Below, piece by piece: positions 1-9,943 of a DNA stretch of 64,000 nt (positions are counted from its first letter, which is position 1; every line of letters begins with the position of its first letter). The position numbers and the translations under genes are program-made. Source of the DNA: Ottowia sp. SB7-C50. GTDB lineage: Bacteria; Pseudomonadota; Gammaproteobacteria; Burkholderiales; Burkholderiaceae_C. The stretch is taken from contig NZ_CP136995.1 in the NCBI RefSeq assembly GCF_033110285.1, forward strand, positions 1,922,001 through 1,986,000, given 5' to 3'. The notes beneath the pieces were generated by a model. The model did no database searches, was not told the DNA's origin, and saw only the letters and a program-made list of their open reading frames with translations.

Positions 1-496
1 CGGGATGCAGTTCGGTGAACAGGGCTTTGGCGTCGTCGCGCGAGGCCAGCACGCTTTCGGTCATGCGGTCGTGCAGCAGCGCGGCGACCGCCAATTGCTC
101 CTCGGTTGATAGATGGTTGCGCCCGACCAGCTTGCGCTTGAGGCCGATCTGGTATTCAACGATGCGTTCGACCCGGTGCAGGCCCAACCCGCAGTTGCGT
201 GCGATGTCGGACGCCTTCGACGCCCATGGCGACACCGTGCCCAGGCGCGGCGCGACGACGACCCGCGCGTCCGGCGCGGCGGCCGCGTCCGCAAACGGCT
301 CGCCGTAGGTCAGCAGCGCGCCCAGGCGCGCCAAGGTCTGGCTGTCGGGTGCTTCGTCGAACCCCGCCAGGTGCACGTAGCGCGCGCGGAGGGTTTCGAT
401 GGCGGGGTGGATCGCCTGCAGGCGCGGCAGCAGTTGGCGCGCACGAAAGTCGCTGAGGGCGTTGCCGCCGTCGAAGAAGTGGATGTGCTGGGTCAA
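1..496 (-). CDS. purL: Phosphoribosylformylglycinamidine synthase, N-terminal part (runs off the left edge)
   Basis: This is the N-terminal domain of the large FGAR amidotransferase of de novo purine synthesis, which makes FGAM from FGAR, ATP and glutamine. About 165 residues are visible. They read MTQHIHFFDGGNALSDF at the start and contain GTVSPWASKASDIARNCGL and LHDRMTES, which match the conserved PurL N-terminal pattern (S-PWSSKATDIA-NCGL and LHDRM). The only plausible start is TTG at 494-496: no ATG or GTG lies between it and the non-homologous upstream sequence, and I see no strong ribosome binding site. The gene is divergent from map, so the 216 bases between them should hold both promoters, but I recognise none. 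Identification by family pattern is strong; the start is less sure. Confidence 0.9.
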   Translation of the reverse strand, partial: MTQHIHFFDGGNALSDFRARQLLPRLQAIHPAIETLRARYVHLAGFDEAPDSQTLARLGALLTYGEPFADAAAAPDARVVVAPRLGTVSPWASKASDIARNCGLGLHRVERIVEYQIGLKRKLVGRNHLSTEEQLAVAALLHDRMTESVLASRDDAKALFTELHP

Positions 497-712
497 TGTG
501 CTCGAAAACCGCGAGGCTTCGCCAAGAAGACGGTACGAAAAGCCGCTGGCCGCTGACTGGGGCCATGCGTCTGCGAAGGAAGCGTCAATTTTATCGCCGC
601 GGTGTGACGGGGTGCGGGGCGTCCTGCGCGCCGGCAGCGTGCAGCACCGTCGTCACCGGGCCAGCAAGCCCCGCCGAGCAACGATCGGCGCGCCCTACGA
701 TAATTCGCCCCC

Positions 713-1531
713 ATGACGATCATCATCAAGGACGCCGCCGGCATCGCGGCGATGCGCGAGGCCTGCCGCCTCGCGTCCGAAGTGCTGGACCAGCTGACGC
801 CGCACATCCAGCCGGGCATCACCACGCTCGAAATCGACCGCCTGTCGGCCGAGATGATGCGCGCGCAGGGCACCACCTCGGCCACCATCGGCTACCAGCC
901 GCCCGGCTACCCGCCCTACCCCGGCCACCTGTGCACCTCGGTCAACCAGGTGGTGTGCCACGGCATCCCCAACGACAAGCCGCTGAAAAAAGGCGACATC
1001 GTCAACATCGACGTCACCGTCATCAAGGATGGCTGGTACGGCGACAACAGCCGCATGTTCGAGATCGGCGAGGTGTCCATCGCGGCCAAGCGCCTGTGCG
1101 CGCTGACGTTTGACGCGATGTGGCTCGGCATTGACCAGATCAAGCCCGGCGCGCGCCTGGGCGACATCGGCCACGCGATCCAGAAATTTGCCGAAGGTCA
1201 CGGCCTGTCGGTGGTGCGCGAATTCTGCGGCCACGGCGTGGGCCAGAAGTTTCACGAAGACCCACAGGTGCTGCACTACGGCAAACCGGGCACCGGCGAA
1301 GAATTGGTGCCGGGCATGATCTTCACCGTCGAGCCGATGATCAACCTGGGCCGTCGCGACATCAAGGAAATGCCCGACGGCTGGACCATCGTCACCAAGG
1401 ACCGCAGCCTGTCGGCGCAGTGGGAACACACGGTGCTGGTCACGCCCACGGGCTACGAAGTGCTGACGCTGTCGGCCGGCAGCCCGGCAACGCCCGATTT
1501 CGTCAAGGGCATGGCGGCCGCTGCGGCCTGA
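713..1531 (+). CDS. map: Methionine aminopeptidase, type I
   Basis: Removes the initiator methionine from nascent proteins in the cytoplasm. The 272-residue length is normal for type Ia enzymes. The five metal ligands are in place: D100 (in VNIDVT), D111 (in YGDNS), H174 (in GHGVG), E207 (in TVEPM) and E238 (in WEHT). The substrate-pocket motif VCHGIPND is at about residue 81. Start is ATG at 713. glnD begins 12 bases after the stop, so the two are probably cotranscribed, an arrangement common in Burkholderiales. Nothing is odd about the gene. Confidence 0.97.
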   Translation: MTIIIKDAAGIAAMREACRLASEVLDQLTPHIQPGITTLEIDRLSAEMMRAQGTTSATIGYQPPGYPPYPGHLCTSVNQVVCHGIPNDKPLKKGDIVNIDVTVIKDGWYGDNSRMFEIGEVSIAAKRLCALTFDAMWLGIDQIKPGARLGDIGHAIQKFAEGHGLSVVREFCGHGVGQKFHEDPQVLHYGKPGTGEELVPGMIFTVEPMINLGRRDIKEMPDGWTIVTKDRSLSAQWEHTVLVTPTGYEVLTLSAGSPATPDFVKGMAAAAA

Positions 1532-1543
1532 GGGGCGACCCCC

Positions 1544-4234
1544 ATGCCGGTCGACGCGCCCGCCACCGATCCGCGCATCCCTGCGCTGCGCGCGCAGTAC
1601 CGCGAGCAGAAGAAAGACCTGTTTGATGGCCTGCGCAGCGGCCCGGGCGCGCGCGGCATCCGCGGTGCGCTGGCGCGGCTGGCCGGGCTGACCGACGAGA
1701 CGCTGCGCGGCCTGTGGCGGCTGGACGGCTTCGACGACCGCTTCGCGCTGGCGGCGGTGGGCGGCTATGGGCGGGGCGATCTGTTCCCGTATTCCGACGT
1801 CGATGTGCTGCTGCTGCTGCCCGAAGGCAGCGACCCCGCGCACGACGACGTGCTGCGCCAGCGCATCGAGGCCTTCATCGGCCAGTGCTGGGACGTGGGG
1901 CTGGAGATCGGCTCCAGCGTGCGCACCGTGGACGACTGCCTGGCGCAGTCGGCGGGCGACGTGACGGTGCAGACCGCGCTGCTGGAAGCGCGCCTGATCG
2001 TCGGCAACCGCGCGCTGTTCGACGCATTCAGGGCGCGCTTCACGGCGCAGCTCAACGCGCGCGACTTCTTCATTGCCAAACGGCTCGAAATGAGCCAGCG
2101 CCACGTCAAGTACGAAGACACGCCCTACGCGTTGGAGCCCAACATCAAGGAATCGCCCGGCGGGCTGCGCGACCTGCAGGTCATTTTGTGGACGGCGCTG
2201 GCCGCGGGCATTGGCGGGCGGTGGGAAGACCTCCACCGCGCGGGCCTGGTGACGGCGCATGAATTGCGCCAGCTGCGCCACAACGAATCGGTGCTGTCGG
2301 CCATCCGCACGCGGCTGCACCTGATCGCCGGCCGGCTCGAGGACCGGCTGGTGTTTGATCTGCAGAACGCGGTGGCCGAATCGTTCGGCTTCCAGCATCG
2401 CCACGCCGCCGACGGCCGCATCATGCTGCGCGCCAGCGAAGTGCTGATGCGCCGCTATTACTGGGCCGCCAAGGCCGTGACGCAGCTCAACCAGATCCTG
2501 CTGCAGAACATCGAGGAACACCTGCGCGCCGCGCGTGGCGAGCCAGCGCCCCCGCTGCGCCGCATCAACGATCGCTTCTTCGACCGCGACGCGCTGATCG
2601 AAGTCGCCAGCGACGACCTGTACCAGCGCGAGCCGCACGCCATCCTCGAAACCTTTCTGCTGTACGCGCAGACGCCCGGCCTGAAGGGCCTGTCGGCGCG
2701 CACGCTGCGGGCGCTTTACAACGCCCGCACGGTGATGAACCAGAGCTTTCGCACCGACCCGGTCAACCGCCGCACCTTCCTGGCCATCCTGCAGCAGCCG
2801 CAGGGCATCACGCACGCTTTCCGGCTGATGAACCAGACCAGCGTGCTGGGGCGCTACCTGTGGGTGTTCCGCCGCATCGTGGGGCAGATGCAGCACGATC
2901 TGTTCCACGTCTACACCGTCGACCAGCACATCCTGATGGTGCTGCGCAACATGCGGCGCTTCTTCATCGCCGAGCACGCGCACGAATACCCGTTTTGCTC
3001 GCAGCTGGCAGCAGGCTGGGACAAGCCCTGGATCCTCTACACCGCCGCGCTGTTCCACGACATCGCCAAGGGCCGCGGCGGCGACCACTCTGACCTGGGC
3101 GCCATGGAAGTGCGGCGCTTCTGCCGCGACCACGGCGTGCAGCAGGCCGACGCCAAGCTGATCGAATTCCTCGTCAGCCGCCACCTGCTGATGACGCGCA
3201 TCGCCCAGAAGGAAGACCTTAGCGACCCGGAGGTGATCCAGTCCTTTGCCAACGTCGTCGGCAACGAGCGCTACCTGACGGCGCTGTACCTGCTGACGGT
3301 GGCCGATGTGCGCGGCACCAGCCCCAAGGTGTGGAACGCCTGGAAGGGCAAGCTGCTGGAAGACCTGTACAAGCTGACGGTGCGCGCGCTGGGCGGGCGC
3401 GCACCCGACGCCAACGCCGTCATCGAATCGCGCAAGCGCGAAGCGCTCATCCAGCTGGCGCTGGCCTCCGAGCCGCACCAGTCGCACAAGGCGCTGTGGG
3501 ACACGCTGGACGTCAGCTATTTCATGCGCCACGACGCCGGCGACATTGCCTGGCACACGCGCCATCTGGCGCGCCATGTGCGGCCGCAGCCTGCTTCAAA
3601 AATCGAAGCACCCAGCGACGACGGAAAGGCGCCGCGCGCCGATAACCCGGCCAAGACCATCGTGCGCGCCCGCCTCTCGCCCGTTGGCGAGGGGCTGCAG
3701 GTGCTGGTCTACGCCAGCGACCGGCCGGATCTGTTTGCGCGCATCTGCGGCTACTTTGACCGTGCGGGTTTTTCGATCCTCGACGCCAAGATCCACACCA
3801 CGCGCAACGGGTTCGCGCTGGACACCTTCCAGATTGTCAGCCCGCTGGTGCCCGACCACTACCGCGAGTTCATCGGCATGGTCGAATCGGACCTGCCGCC
3901 GGCCATCGACAGCCAGGTGGCGCTGCCCCCGCCGCGCCTGGGCCGGGTGTCGCGCCGGGTCAAAAGCTTTCCAGTGGCGCCGCGCATCGACCTGCGCCCC
4001 GACGAAAAGGCGCAGCGCTGGCTGCTCACCGTCACCACCAGCGACCGCGTCGGCCTGCTCTACAGCATCGCCCGCGTGCTGGCGGCCCACCAGATCGACC
4101 TGGAGCTGGCCAAGATCACCACGCTGGGCGAACGGGTCGAGGACATGTTCCTGCTGCAGGGTGCGCAGCTGCAGCACAACAAGACGCAACTGGCCATCGA
4201 GCAGGAACTGCTGGCGGTGCTGGAGCACAACTGA
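1544..4234 (+). CDS. glnD: Bifunctional PII uridylyltransferase / uridylyl-removing enzyme
   Basis: The cytoplasmic nitrogen sensor: it adds UMP to PII proteins when glutamine is low and removes it when glutamine is high, setting glutamine synthetase activity and Ntr transcription. The 896 residues contain a nucleotidyltransferase domain with GG at 73-74 and the catalytic pair D85/D87 (SDVDV), an HD phosphohydrolase domain with [15 protein letters not shown] near residue 504, and two C-terminal ACT domains (about 715-790 and 825-895). A short linker before the first ACT domain (near 3590-3650) holds a GCTTCAAAAATCGAAGC sequence resembling the edge of the dispersed repeats in this window. It follows map by 12 bases and is likely in the same transcript. 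Confidence 0.97.
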   Translation: MPVDAPATDPRIPALRAQYREQKKDLFDGLRSGPGARGIRGALARLAGLTDETLRGLWRLDGFDDRFALAAVGGYGRGDLFPYSDVDVLLLLPEGSDPAHDDVLRQRIEAFIGQCWDVGLEIGSSVRTVDDCLAQSAGDVTVQTALLEARLIVGNRALFDAFRARFTAQLNARDFFIAKRLEMSQRHVKYEDTPYALEPNIKESPGGLRDLQVILWTALAAGIGGRWEDLHRAGLVTAHELRQLRHNESVLSAIRTRLHLIAGRLEDRLVFDLQNAVAESFGFQHRHAADGRIMLRASEVLMRRYYWAAKAVTQLNQILLQNIEEHLRAARGEPAPPLRRINDRFFDRDALIEVASDDLYQREPHAILETFLLYAQTPGLKGLSARTLRALYNARTVMNQSFRTDPVNRRTFLAILQQPQGITHAFRLMNQTSVLGRYLWVFRRIVGQMQHDLFHVYTVDQHILMVLRNMRRFFIAEHAHEYPFCSQLAAGWDKPWILYTAALFHDIAKGRGGDHSDLGAMEVRRFCRDHGVQQADAKLIEFLVSRHLLMTRIAQKEDLSDPEVIQSFANVVGNERYLTALYLLTVADVRGTSPKVWNAWKGKLLEDLYKLTVRALGGRAPDANAVIESRKREALIQLALASEPHQSHKALWDTLDVSYFMRHDAGDIAWHTRHLARHVRPQPASKIEAPSDDGKAPRADNPAKTIVRARLSPVGEGLQVLVYASDRPDLFARICGYFDRAGFSILDAKIHTTRNGFALDTFQIVSPLVPDHYREFIGMVESDLPPAIDSQVALPPPRLGRVSRRVKSFPVAPRIDLRPDEKAQRWLLTVTTSDRVGLLYSIARVLAAHQIDLELAKITTLGERVEDMFLLQGAQLQHNKTQLAIEQELLAVLEHN

Positions 4235-4272
4235 GGCGGGGTGGGCCCGCGGGGCATCGCCTCTGGCGTCGG

Positions 4273-4302
4273 GCCGCGCGCTGAAGCGTCCTGCCGCGCG
4301 GC
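4273..4302. terminator. GC-rich hairpin between convergent glnD and the CDF exporter gene
   Basis: GCCGCGCG (4273-4280) and CGCGCGGC (4295-4302) can pair perfectly around a 14-base loop in the 83-base gap between two convergent stop codons. There is no T run on either side, so it is not a classical intrinsic terminator; position is the main argument for termination. Confidence 0.3.
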
Positions 4303-4317
4303 CGGTACACATGCCGA

Positions 4318-5358
4318 TCAGTGAGCCCCGTGCCCGTGCGCCGCGCCATGGCCGTGATCGTGGTCATGGTCATGCCGATGTTCCGGCCGATGACCGTGCG
4401 CGTGTGCCGGGGGCGACGGCATGGCGCCTGGCTGGGCCAGGCTGCAATCGGGGTGCGGCGCGTCGTCGTTCCAGTCGATGGCGACTGTGACGTGCTCGAT
4501 TGAAAAGCGCCCTTTCACCGCGTGTTCGACGGCGCGCGAGACGATGCGCGCATCGTCGTCCTCGACCAGCCGCACATGCAGCGTGGCCAGCGCACGGCCC
4601 GACGTGATCTGCCACACGTGCACATGACGCACCTCGGCCACGCCGGTCACGGTGTCCATCAGGTAGGCGGCGATCTGCTCCGGCGCGGCGTGGGCGGGCG
4701 CGCCTTCCAGCAGGATGTGCAGCGACGTTTTCAGCAGCACCCAGGCGCTGCGCAGGATCAGCAGCGACACCACCACCGACAGGATCGGGTCGATCGGCGT
4801 CCAGCCGGTGGTCCAGATCACCACCGCGGCCAGCACCGCACCGACGGAACCCAGCAGGTCGCCCATCACGTGCAGCACCGCGCCGCGCACGTTGACGTGG
4901 TCGCTGTCGCCGCGCGTCAGAATCCACAGCACCCACAGGTTGACCAGCAACCCCGCCACCGCGACCCCGAACATCGGCCCGGCCAGCACCGGGTGCGGCT
5001 GATGAAAGCGGCGCCACGCTTCCCACAGAATCCACACCACGATGCCGAACAGCGTCAGCGCGTTGACGAAACCGGCCACCACTTCGAACCGCAGGTAGCC
5101 AAAGGTGCGCCGGCTGTCCGCCGCACGCCGCCCGAAGCGGAAGGCCGCGTAGGCCAGCGCCAGCGCCGCCGCGTCGGTCAGCATGTGGCCCGCATCGGCC
5201 AGCAGCGCCAGCGAGCCGGACATCAGGCCGCCCACCACCTCCACGATCATGAAGGCGAAGATCAGCACGAACGACAGCAGCACCTTGCGCTCGTTGTGGT
5301 GGCTTACCGTGGGCGCGTGCGAATGGTGGTCGTGGTCGTGGTGGTCGTGCACCGACAT
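4318..5358 (-). CDS. Cation diffusion facilitator (CDF) family Zn2+/Co2+/Cd2+ exporter
   Basis: Inner-membrane proton antiporter of the CDF (SLC30-like, CzcD/ZitB) family that exports divalent metals. The 346-residue protein has six hydrophobic segments between about residues 27 and 215. The two paired metal-site motifs are HMLTD (H58, D62) and HVMGD (H163, D167). A cytoplasmic domain of about 90 residues follows, with the HVHVWQI signature. Histidine-rich tails lie at both ends (about 8 His in the first 21 residues and 14 in the last 40), which suggests metal buffering or zinc preference. Start ATG at 5358 has only a weak ribosome binding site. No metal-responsive regulator lies beside it, so its specificity is inferred only from the family. 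Confidence 0.92.
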   Translation of the reverse strand: MSVHDHHDHDHHSHAPTVSHHNERKVLLSFVLIFAFMIVEVVGGLMSGSLALLADAGHMLTDAAALALAYAAFRFGRRAADSRRTFGYLRFEVVAGFVNALTLFGIVVWILWEAWRRFHQPHPVLAGPMFGVAVAGLLVNLWVLWILTRGDSDHVNVRGAVLHVMGDLLGSVGAVLAAVVIWTTGWTPIDPILSVVVSLLILRSAWVLLKTSLHILLEGAPAHAAPEQIAAYLMDTVTGVAEVRHVHVWQITSGRALATLHVRLVEDDDARIVSRAVEHAVKGRFSIEHVTVAIDWNDDAPHPDCSLAQPGAMPSPPAHAHGHRPEHRHDHDHDHGHGAAHGHGAH

Positions 5359-5452
5359 CGGATCAGTTCGGGGGCATGAAGCGATGTCGGCATTCTAGGC
5401 GGCCGCCGATGCCGGCAAAGGCGATAGGGCTGTGCGCTTCGGTGCAATCCTT

Positions 5453-5515
5453 GTGCTTCAATTTGCCCTTGTACGCTTGCCAGAAGCCGGCCTGCAGCTA
5501 CCAATACGATAGCTT
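5453..5515. repeat. Degenerate copy of the GATAGCTGC..AAGCGC dispersed repeat
   Basis: A partial match to the repeat seen more clearly at 24160, 35772 and 52396. It has GCTTCAATTT, an ACGCTTGCCAGAAGCC block and CTGCAGCTACCAA in order. It lies in the 203-base gap between hrpA and the CDF gene, both read leftwards. I see nothing else in the gap. Confidence 0.4.
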
Positions 5516-5561
5516 CATCACCGTCACGCCCCAGGTGACGATGCGGTCCGCCGCGTGGGCG

Positions 5562-8500
5562 CTACGCCGCCAGTTGGGCCCACACCTTGTCCAGCCGCTT
5601 CACGCTGACCGGCTGCGGCGTGCGCAGTTCCTGTGCGAACAGCGACACGCGCAGTTCCTCCAGCAGCCAGCGCAACTCCTGCATGCGCGCGTCCTGCTGG
5701 CCCTTGCGTTCGGCCACCAGGCGCCAGAAGCGCTGGTCCTGCGCGCGCGCCTCGGCCATGCGCTGCGTGTCGCGCGCGGGGTCGGCGCGCAGCTTGTCCA
5801 GGCGCAGCACGATGGCTTTCAGGTAGCGCGGAAAGTGTTGCAGCGCGGTCCACGGCGTGGCGGCCAGAAACTGCCTGGGCATCAGCCGCTGCAGCTGTTC
5901 GGCGGCGTCGCGCGTGGCGTCGGGCGCGCCCTTGGTGTCCTTGATCTTGCGCGTGGCGGTGGCGTATTCGGCCAGCACCGTGCCGGCCAGGCGCGCCACC
6001 TCGTTGGCGATGAGCGTCAGGCGCGCACGCCCTTCGTCCACGCGGCGCTTGAAGTCGGCCTGGTGGACGGGCAGCGGCTCGGTCAGGAAGGCGCGGTCGA
6101 GCGCCACGTCGATGATCTGCTGCCGCAGTTCCTCTGCCGTGCCCAGCGGCATGTAGGCCACGCCCATCTTCTGCAGGTCGGGGATGTTCTTTTCGAGGTA
6201 CTTCAGCGCGTCCTTCACCTGCAGCGCGAACAGCCGGCGCAGGCCCAGGCGGTGGCGGGCGGCGGCGACTTCGGGTTCGTCGAACACCTCGATGCCGACC
6301 GCATCGCCCGCGTCGATGAGCGCCGGAAAGCCCACCAACACCTGCCCCTTGCGGCGGATTTCCATCAGCTCGGGCAGCTCGCCAAAGTCCCACGCGGTGT
6401 GGCGGGCGTCGGCCGACGTCGCCGGGGATTCTATGGTTTTGATAGCTGCCGGCGCTTGTCCAGAGAGCGCTGCAGGCTGTTTTTTCTCATGATGCGGGGG
6501 CGCACCGGGTGCTGAACTGCCCTCCGCCTCGCCGCCCGCCGCGGTCGCAGGCAAGGCGGCACGCAGGCCAGCCAGCGCCTGGAAGGCGCCTCGCGCCTCG
6601 CCGCCCAGCTCGGCCTTCAGCGCGCCCAGGTTGCGGCCCTGCCCGCGCTGGCGACCGTGTTCGTCGACCACGCGGAAGTTCATGAACAGGTGCGCGGGCA
6701 GCATGTCCAGCTTGAAGTCGGTGCGCTTCACATCGAGGCTGGTGGCCTCGCGCACCTGCTTCAGCAGCGCGTCGACCAGGCTGCCCTGGCCAAAGACGTC
6801 AGGCGCGCCCAGCAACTCGTTCAGGCGCGCGGCGCTGTCGGGCAGCGGCACGAAGCGGCTGCGCGGCTTTTGCGGCAGGCTTTTCAGCAGCGCCTGGATC
6901 TTGTCCTTCAGCATGCCCGGCACCAGCCATTCGCAACGCGCCTCGCTCACCTGGTTCAGCACGAACAGCGGCACCGTCACGGTCAGGCCGTCCTTGGCGT
7001 CGCCGGGCTGGTGCAGGTAGCTGGCAGCGCAGTCCACGCCGCCCAGGCGGATCATGCGGGGGAAGGCGCTGGTGGTGATGCCCGCGGCTTCGTGGCGCAT
7101 CAGCTCGTCGCGCGTCAGGTGCAGCAGCCTGGGCGCGCTGCGGCTGGCTTCGCGCCACCAGGCCTCGAAGTCGCGCCCGTTGCAGAGGCCCTGCGGGATC
7201 TGGCTGTCGTAAAAGGCGTAGATCAGCTCGTCGTCGACCAGCACGTCCTGGCGGCGGCTCTTGTGTTCCAGCTCTTCCACCTGGGCGATGGTCTTCTGGT
7301 TGGCCGCCAGGAAAGGCAAGCGCCGCGACCAGTCGTCGGGCCATTCGCCGCCGACCAGCGCCTCGCGGATGAACAGATCGCGCGCGGCGTGCGGGTCGAT
7401 GCGTCCAAAGCTGACGCGGCGCCCGGTGTACACCGGCAGCCCGTACAGCGTGGCGCGCTCCAGCGCGATCACGTCGGCCGCCTTCTTTTCCCAATGCGGG
7501 TCGAGCAGCTGCTTTTTCAGCAGGTGGCCGCCGACTTCTTCGAGCCACTGCGGCTCGATGTGGGCGATGCCCCGGCCGAACAGGCGCGTGGTTTCGACCA
7601 GTTCGGCGCAGACGATCCAGCGGCCCGGCTTCTTGCTGAGGTGCGCGCCCGGATGGCGGTGAAACTTGATGCCGCGCGCGCCCACGTATTCGCCGCTGGC
7701 GGCGTCATCGCCTTCCAGCTTGTGGCCCACGTTGCCCAGCAGGCCGGCCAGCAGCGACTTGTGCAGCGCCTCGTAGCCGGCCGGCTGCGCGTTTTCCTTC
7801 CACTGGTGCTCGGCCACCACGGTGTGCAGCTGCGTGTGGATGTCGCGCCATTCGCGCACGCGGCGGATGCTGATGAAGTTCTGGCGCAGCAGGCTTTCCC
7901 ATTGGCGGTTGCTGAGCTTGTGGGCGGGCGCGCCCTCACCCCCGCCCTCTCCCGCAGGCGGGAGAGGGGGTTTCATGTCGCTTGCAGTCGCTGTGCCCGC
8001 CGCACGTGCGTTGCCCCCTCTCCCGCTGGCGGGAGAGGGTTGGGGTGAGGGTGATTCGCCCAGCGCGCGCCGGGCGGCCTCCATCGCCAGCGCCGCCCGC
8101 TGCGCCGCCGGCAGCGCGGCCAGGTTGGCGGGCTTCTTCGTCGCGCCGCGCCCTTCGGCCGCCGCCATTTCGCCGCGCGTCTTGACCACATGGCCACCGC
8201 GCGCATCGTGCAGCCATTTCCACAGGCGCAGATAGCCGCTGAATTCGCTCTTCTCGTCGTCGAACTTGGCATGCGCCTGGTCCGCCTGGGCCTGCGCCTC
8301 CAGCGGGCGGTCGCGCACGTCCTGCACGCTCAGCGCGGCGGCAATCACGAGCACCTCGCGCAGCGCGCCGCGGTCGCGGCCTTCCAGAATCATGCGGCCG
8401 ACGCGCGGGTCCAGCGGCAGGCGCGCCAGTTCGCGGCCCAGCGGCGTCAGCGCCTGCGCGTCGTCCACCGCGCCCAGTTCGTTCAGCAGCTGGTAGCCGT

Positions 8501-9842
8501 CGCCAATGGCGCGGCCCGACGGCGCTTCGAGAAACGGAAAGTCCTCCACCCGCCCGCCCTCGCCCAGCAGGTTCAGGCTCTTCATGCGCAGGATCACGCC
8601 AGCCAGCGACGAGCGCAGGATCTCGGGGTCGGTAAAACGCGGCCGGCTGGTGAAGTCCTTCTCGTCGTACAGGCGGATGCAGATGCCGTCGGCCACGCGG
8701 CCGCAGCGCCCGGCGCGCTGGTTGGCCGCCGCCTGGCTCACCGGCTCGATCAGCAGCTGCTCCACCTTGCTGCGATAACTGTAGCGCTTGACGCGTGCCG
8801 TGCCTGCGTCAATGACGTACCGGATGCCCGGCACGGTGAGCGAGGTCTCGGCCACGTTGGTGGCGATGACGATGCGCGGCGCGCCATGCGTGTCGAACAC
8901 GCGGTCCTGCTCGGCCTGCGACAGGCGCGCGAACAGCGGCAGCACCTCGGCGTGGCGCGTCAGCGGGCTGTGCGACAGGTGCTTGCGCAGGTGGTCGGCG
9001 GCTTCGCGGATTTCGCGCTCGCCGGGCAAAAAGATCAGGATGTCGCCCGCGGGCCTGCCGGTCCACAGCTCGTCCACCGCCTCGGCCATCGCGTCGTTCA
9101 GGTCGTGGTCGCGGCTTTCCTCGAACGGGCGGTAGCGCTGCTCGACCGGGAACATGCGGCCCGACACCATCAGCACCGGCGCGGGCTGGCCCTTGCCATC
9201 GGCAAAGTGCCTTGCAAAGCGGTCCGCATCGATGGTGGCCGAGGTGACGATCAGCTTCAGGTCGGGCCGGCGCGGCAATATCTGCTTTAGGTAGCCCAGC
9301 AGAAAGTCGATGTTCAGGCTGCGCTCGTGCGCCTCGTCGATGATGAGCGTGTCGTAGGCGCGCAGCAGCGGGTCGGTCTGCGTCTCGGCCAGCAGGATGC
9401 CGTCGGTCATCAGCTTCACGCTGGCGCCGGGCGACAGCCGGTCGTTGAAGCGCACCTTGTAGCCCACCACGTCGCCCACCGGCGTCTGCAACTCGTCGGC
9501 AATGCGCTTGGCCACCGACGTGGCGGCAATGCGGCGCGGCTGCGTGTGGCCGATGAGCCGCCCGCGCTGCCCGGCCGGCGCGTTGCAGCGCCCGCGCCCC
9601 ATGGCCAGCGCGATCTTGGGCAACTGCGTGGTCTTGCCCGAACCTGTTTCGCCGCAGACGATGACGACCTGGTGCTGCGCCAGCGCCGCCATGATCTCGT
9701 CCTTGCGCGCGCTGACCGGCAGGCTGTCGGGAAAGTCGATCAGCCTGGGTTGGTTGGGTGCTACAAAATCAGGACGCGCCGCGCGCTCGGGGCGCGGGCT
9801 GCGGGGCGATCTGGCTTCGGAAGTGGGGCGCGGTTCGGTCAT
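5562..9842 (-). CDS. hrpA: ATP-dependent RNA helicase HrpA (DEAH box)
   Basis: Large DEAH-box helicase that acts on mRNA and stalled ribosomes. The 1426 residues exceed the usual length of about 1300. Walker A GETGSGKTT is near residue 64, DEAH (IIDEAHERS) near 165, and helicase motif VI QRAGRCGR near 380, followed by the HA2/OB regions and a long C-terminal domain. The upstream extension to 9902 lacks homology, so I chose ATG at 9842 (MTEPRPTSEARS). Two interruptions explain the extra length: an in-frame pair of GC-rich inverted repeats (7934-8062, encoding a low-complexity SPSPQPSPASGRG-type linker) and a dispersed repeat copy (about 6427-6486, encoding ALSGQAPAAIKTIESP). Both fall between conserved blocks, so the protein is probably still functional. 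Confidence 0.95.
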   Translation of the reverse strand: MTEPRPTSEARSPRSPRPERAARPDFVAPNQPRLIDFPDSLPVSARKDEIMAALAQHQVVIVCGETGSGKTTQLPKIALAMGRGRCNAPAGQRGRLIGHTQPRRIAATSVAKRIADELQTPVGDVVGYKVRFNDRLSPGASVKLMTDGILLAETQTDPLLRAYDTLIIDEAHERSLNIDFLLGYLKQILPRRPDLKLIVTSATIDADRFARHFADGKGQPAPVLMVSGRMFPVEQRYRPFEESRDHDLNDAMAEAVDELWTGRPAGDILIFLPGEREIREAADHLRKHLSHSPLTRHAEVLPLFARLSQAEQDRVFDTHGAPRIVIATNVAETSLTVPGIRYVIDAGTARVKRYSYRSKVEQLLIEPVSQAAANQRAGRCGRVADGICIRLYDEKDFTSRPRFTDPEILRSSLAGVILRMKSLNLLGEGGRVEDFPFLEAPSGRAIGDGYQLLNELGAVDDAQALTPLGRELARLPLDPRVGRMILEGRDRGALREVLVIAAALSVQDVRDRPLEAQAQADQAHAKFDDEKSEFSGYLRLWKWLHDARGGHVVKTRGEMAAAEGRGATKKPANLAALPAAQRAALAMEAARRALGESPSPQPSPASGRGGNARAAGTATASDMKPPLPPAGEGGGEGAPAHKLSNRQWESLLRQNFISIRRVREWRDIHTQLHTVVAEHQWKENAQPAGYEALHKSLLAGLLGNVGHKLEGDDAASGEYVGARGIKFHRHPGAHLSKKPGRWIVCAELVETTRLFGRGIAHIEPQWLEEVGGHLLKKQLLDPHWEKKAADVIALERATLYGLPVYTGRRVSFGRIDPHAARDLFIREALVGGEWPDDWSRRLPFLAANQKTIAQVEELEHKSRRQDVLVDDELIYAFYDSQIPQGLCNGRDFEAWWREASRSAPRLLHLTRDELMRHEAAGITTSAFPRMIRLGGVDCAASYLHQPGDAKDGLTVTVPLFVLNQVSEARCEWLVPGMLKDKIQALLKSLPQKPRSRFVPLPDSAARLNELLGAPDVFGQGSLVDALLKQVREATSLDVKRTDFKLDMLPAHLFMNFRVVDEHGRQRGQGRNLGALKAELGGEARGAFQALAGLRAALPATAAGGEAEGSSAPGAPPHHEKKQPAALSGQAPAAIKTIESPATSADARHTAWDFGELPELMEIRRKGQVLVGFPALIDAGDAVGIEVFDEPEVAAARHRLGLRRLFALQVKDALKYLEKNIPDLQKMGVAYMPLGTAEELRQQIIDVALDRAFLTEPLPVHQADFKRRVDEGRARLTLIANEVARLAGTVLAEYATATRKIKDTKGAPDATRDAAEQLQRLMPRQFLAATPWTALQHFPRYLKAIVLRLDKLRADPARDTQRMAEARAQDQRFWRLVAERKGQQDARMQELRWLLEELRVSLFAQELRTPQPVSVKRLDKVWAQLAA
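6427..6486 (-). repeat. Dispersed GATAGCTGC..GCGCTT repeat inserted in frame in hrpA
   Basis: On the plus strand the copy reads TTTTGATAGCTGCCGGCGCT, TGTCCAGAG and AGCGCTGCAGGCTG, ending in TTTTTT. The same order occurs in the intergenic copies at 35772 and 52396. Here it is translated as part of HrpA without a frame change. Confidence 0.7.
7934..8062. repeat. Pair of REP-like inverted repeats inside hrpA
   Basis: Two palindromic units, CCCTCTCCCGCAGGCGGGAGAGGG (7947-7970, split here only for description) and a second with CCCTCTCCCGCTGGCGGGAGAGGG (8016-8039), are flanked by CCCTCACCCCCGC and GGGGTGAGGG. They form a large inverted repeat of about 130 bases around a 45-base centre. On the gene strand it encodes the typical translated-REP peptide SPSPQPSPASGRG and its counterpart PPLPPAGEGGGEG. 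It is usually intergenic in proteobacteria, so finding it inside an ORF is unusual. Confidence 0.8.
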
Positions 9843-9943
9843 CGGGTGCGGGATTATCCCAGTGCGTCGCGCGCACGAAAATGCGCAGGGCGACCGTAGC
9901 ATGTGCGCCCTGCCACCCCGAATTTCAACCGGAGCCCACCACC

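Noticed and set aside
695..3577. 960-codon open frame antisense to map and glnD
   Set aside because: Arg/Val/His-rich shadow with no domain, opposite two well-supported genes; open only because of high GC third positions.
7934..8062. CRISPR array in hrpA
   Set aside because: Only two palindromic units in inverted order with no regular spacers; it is a REP-like element.
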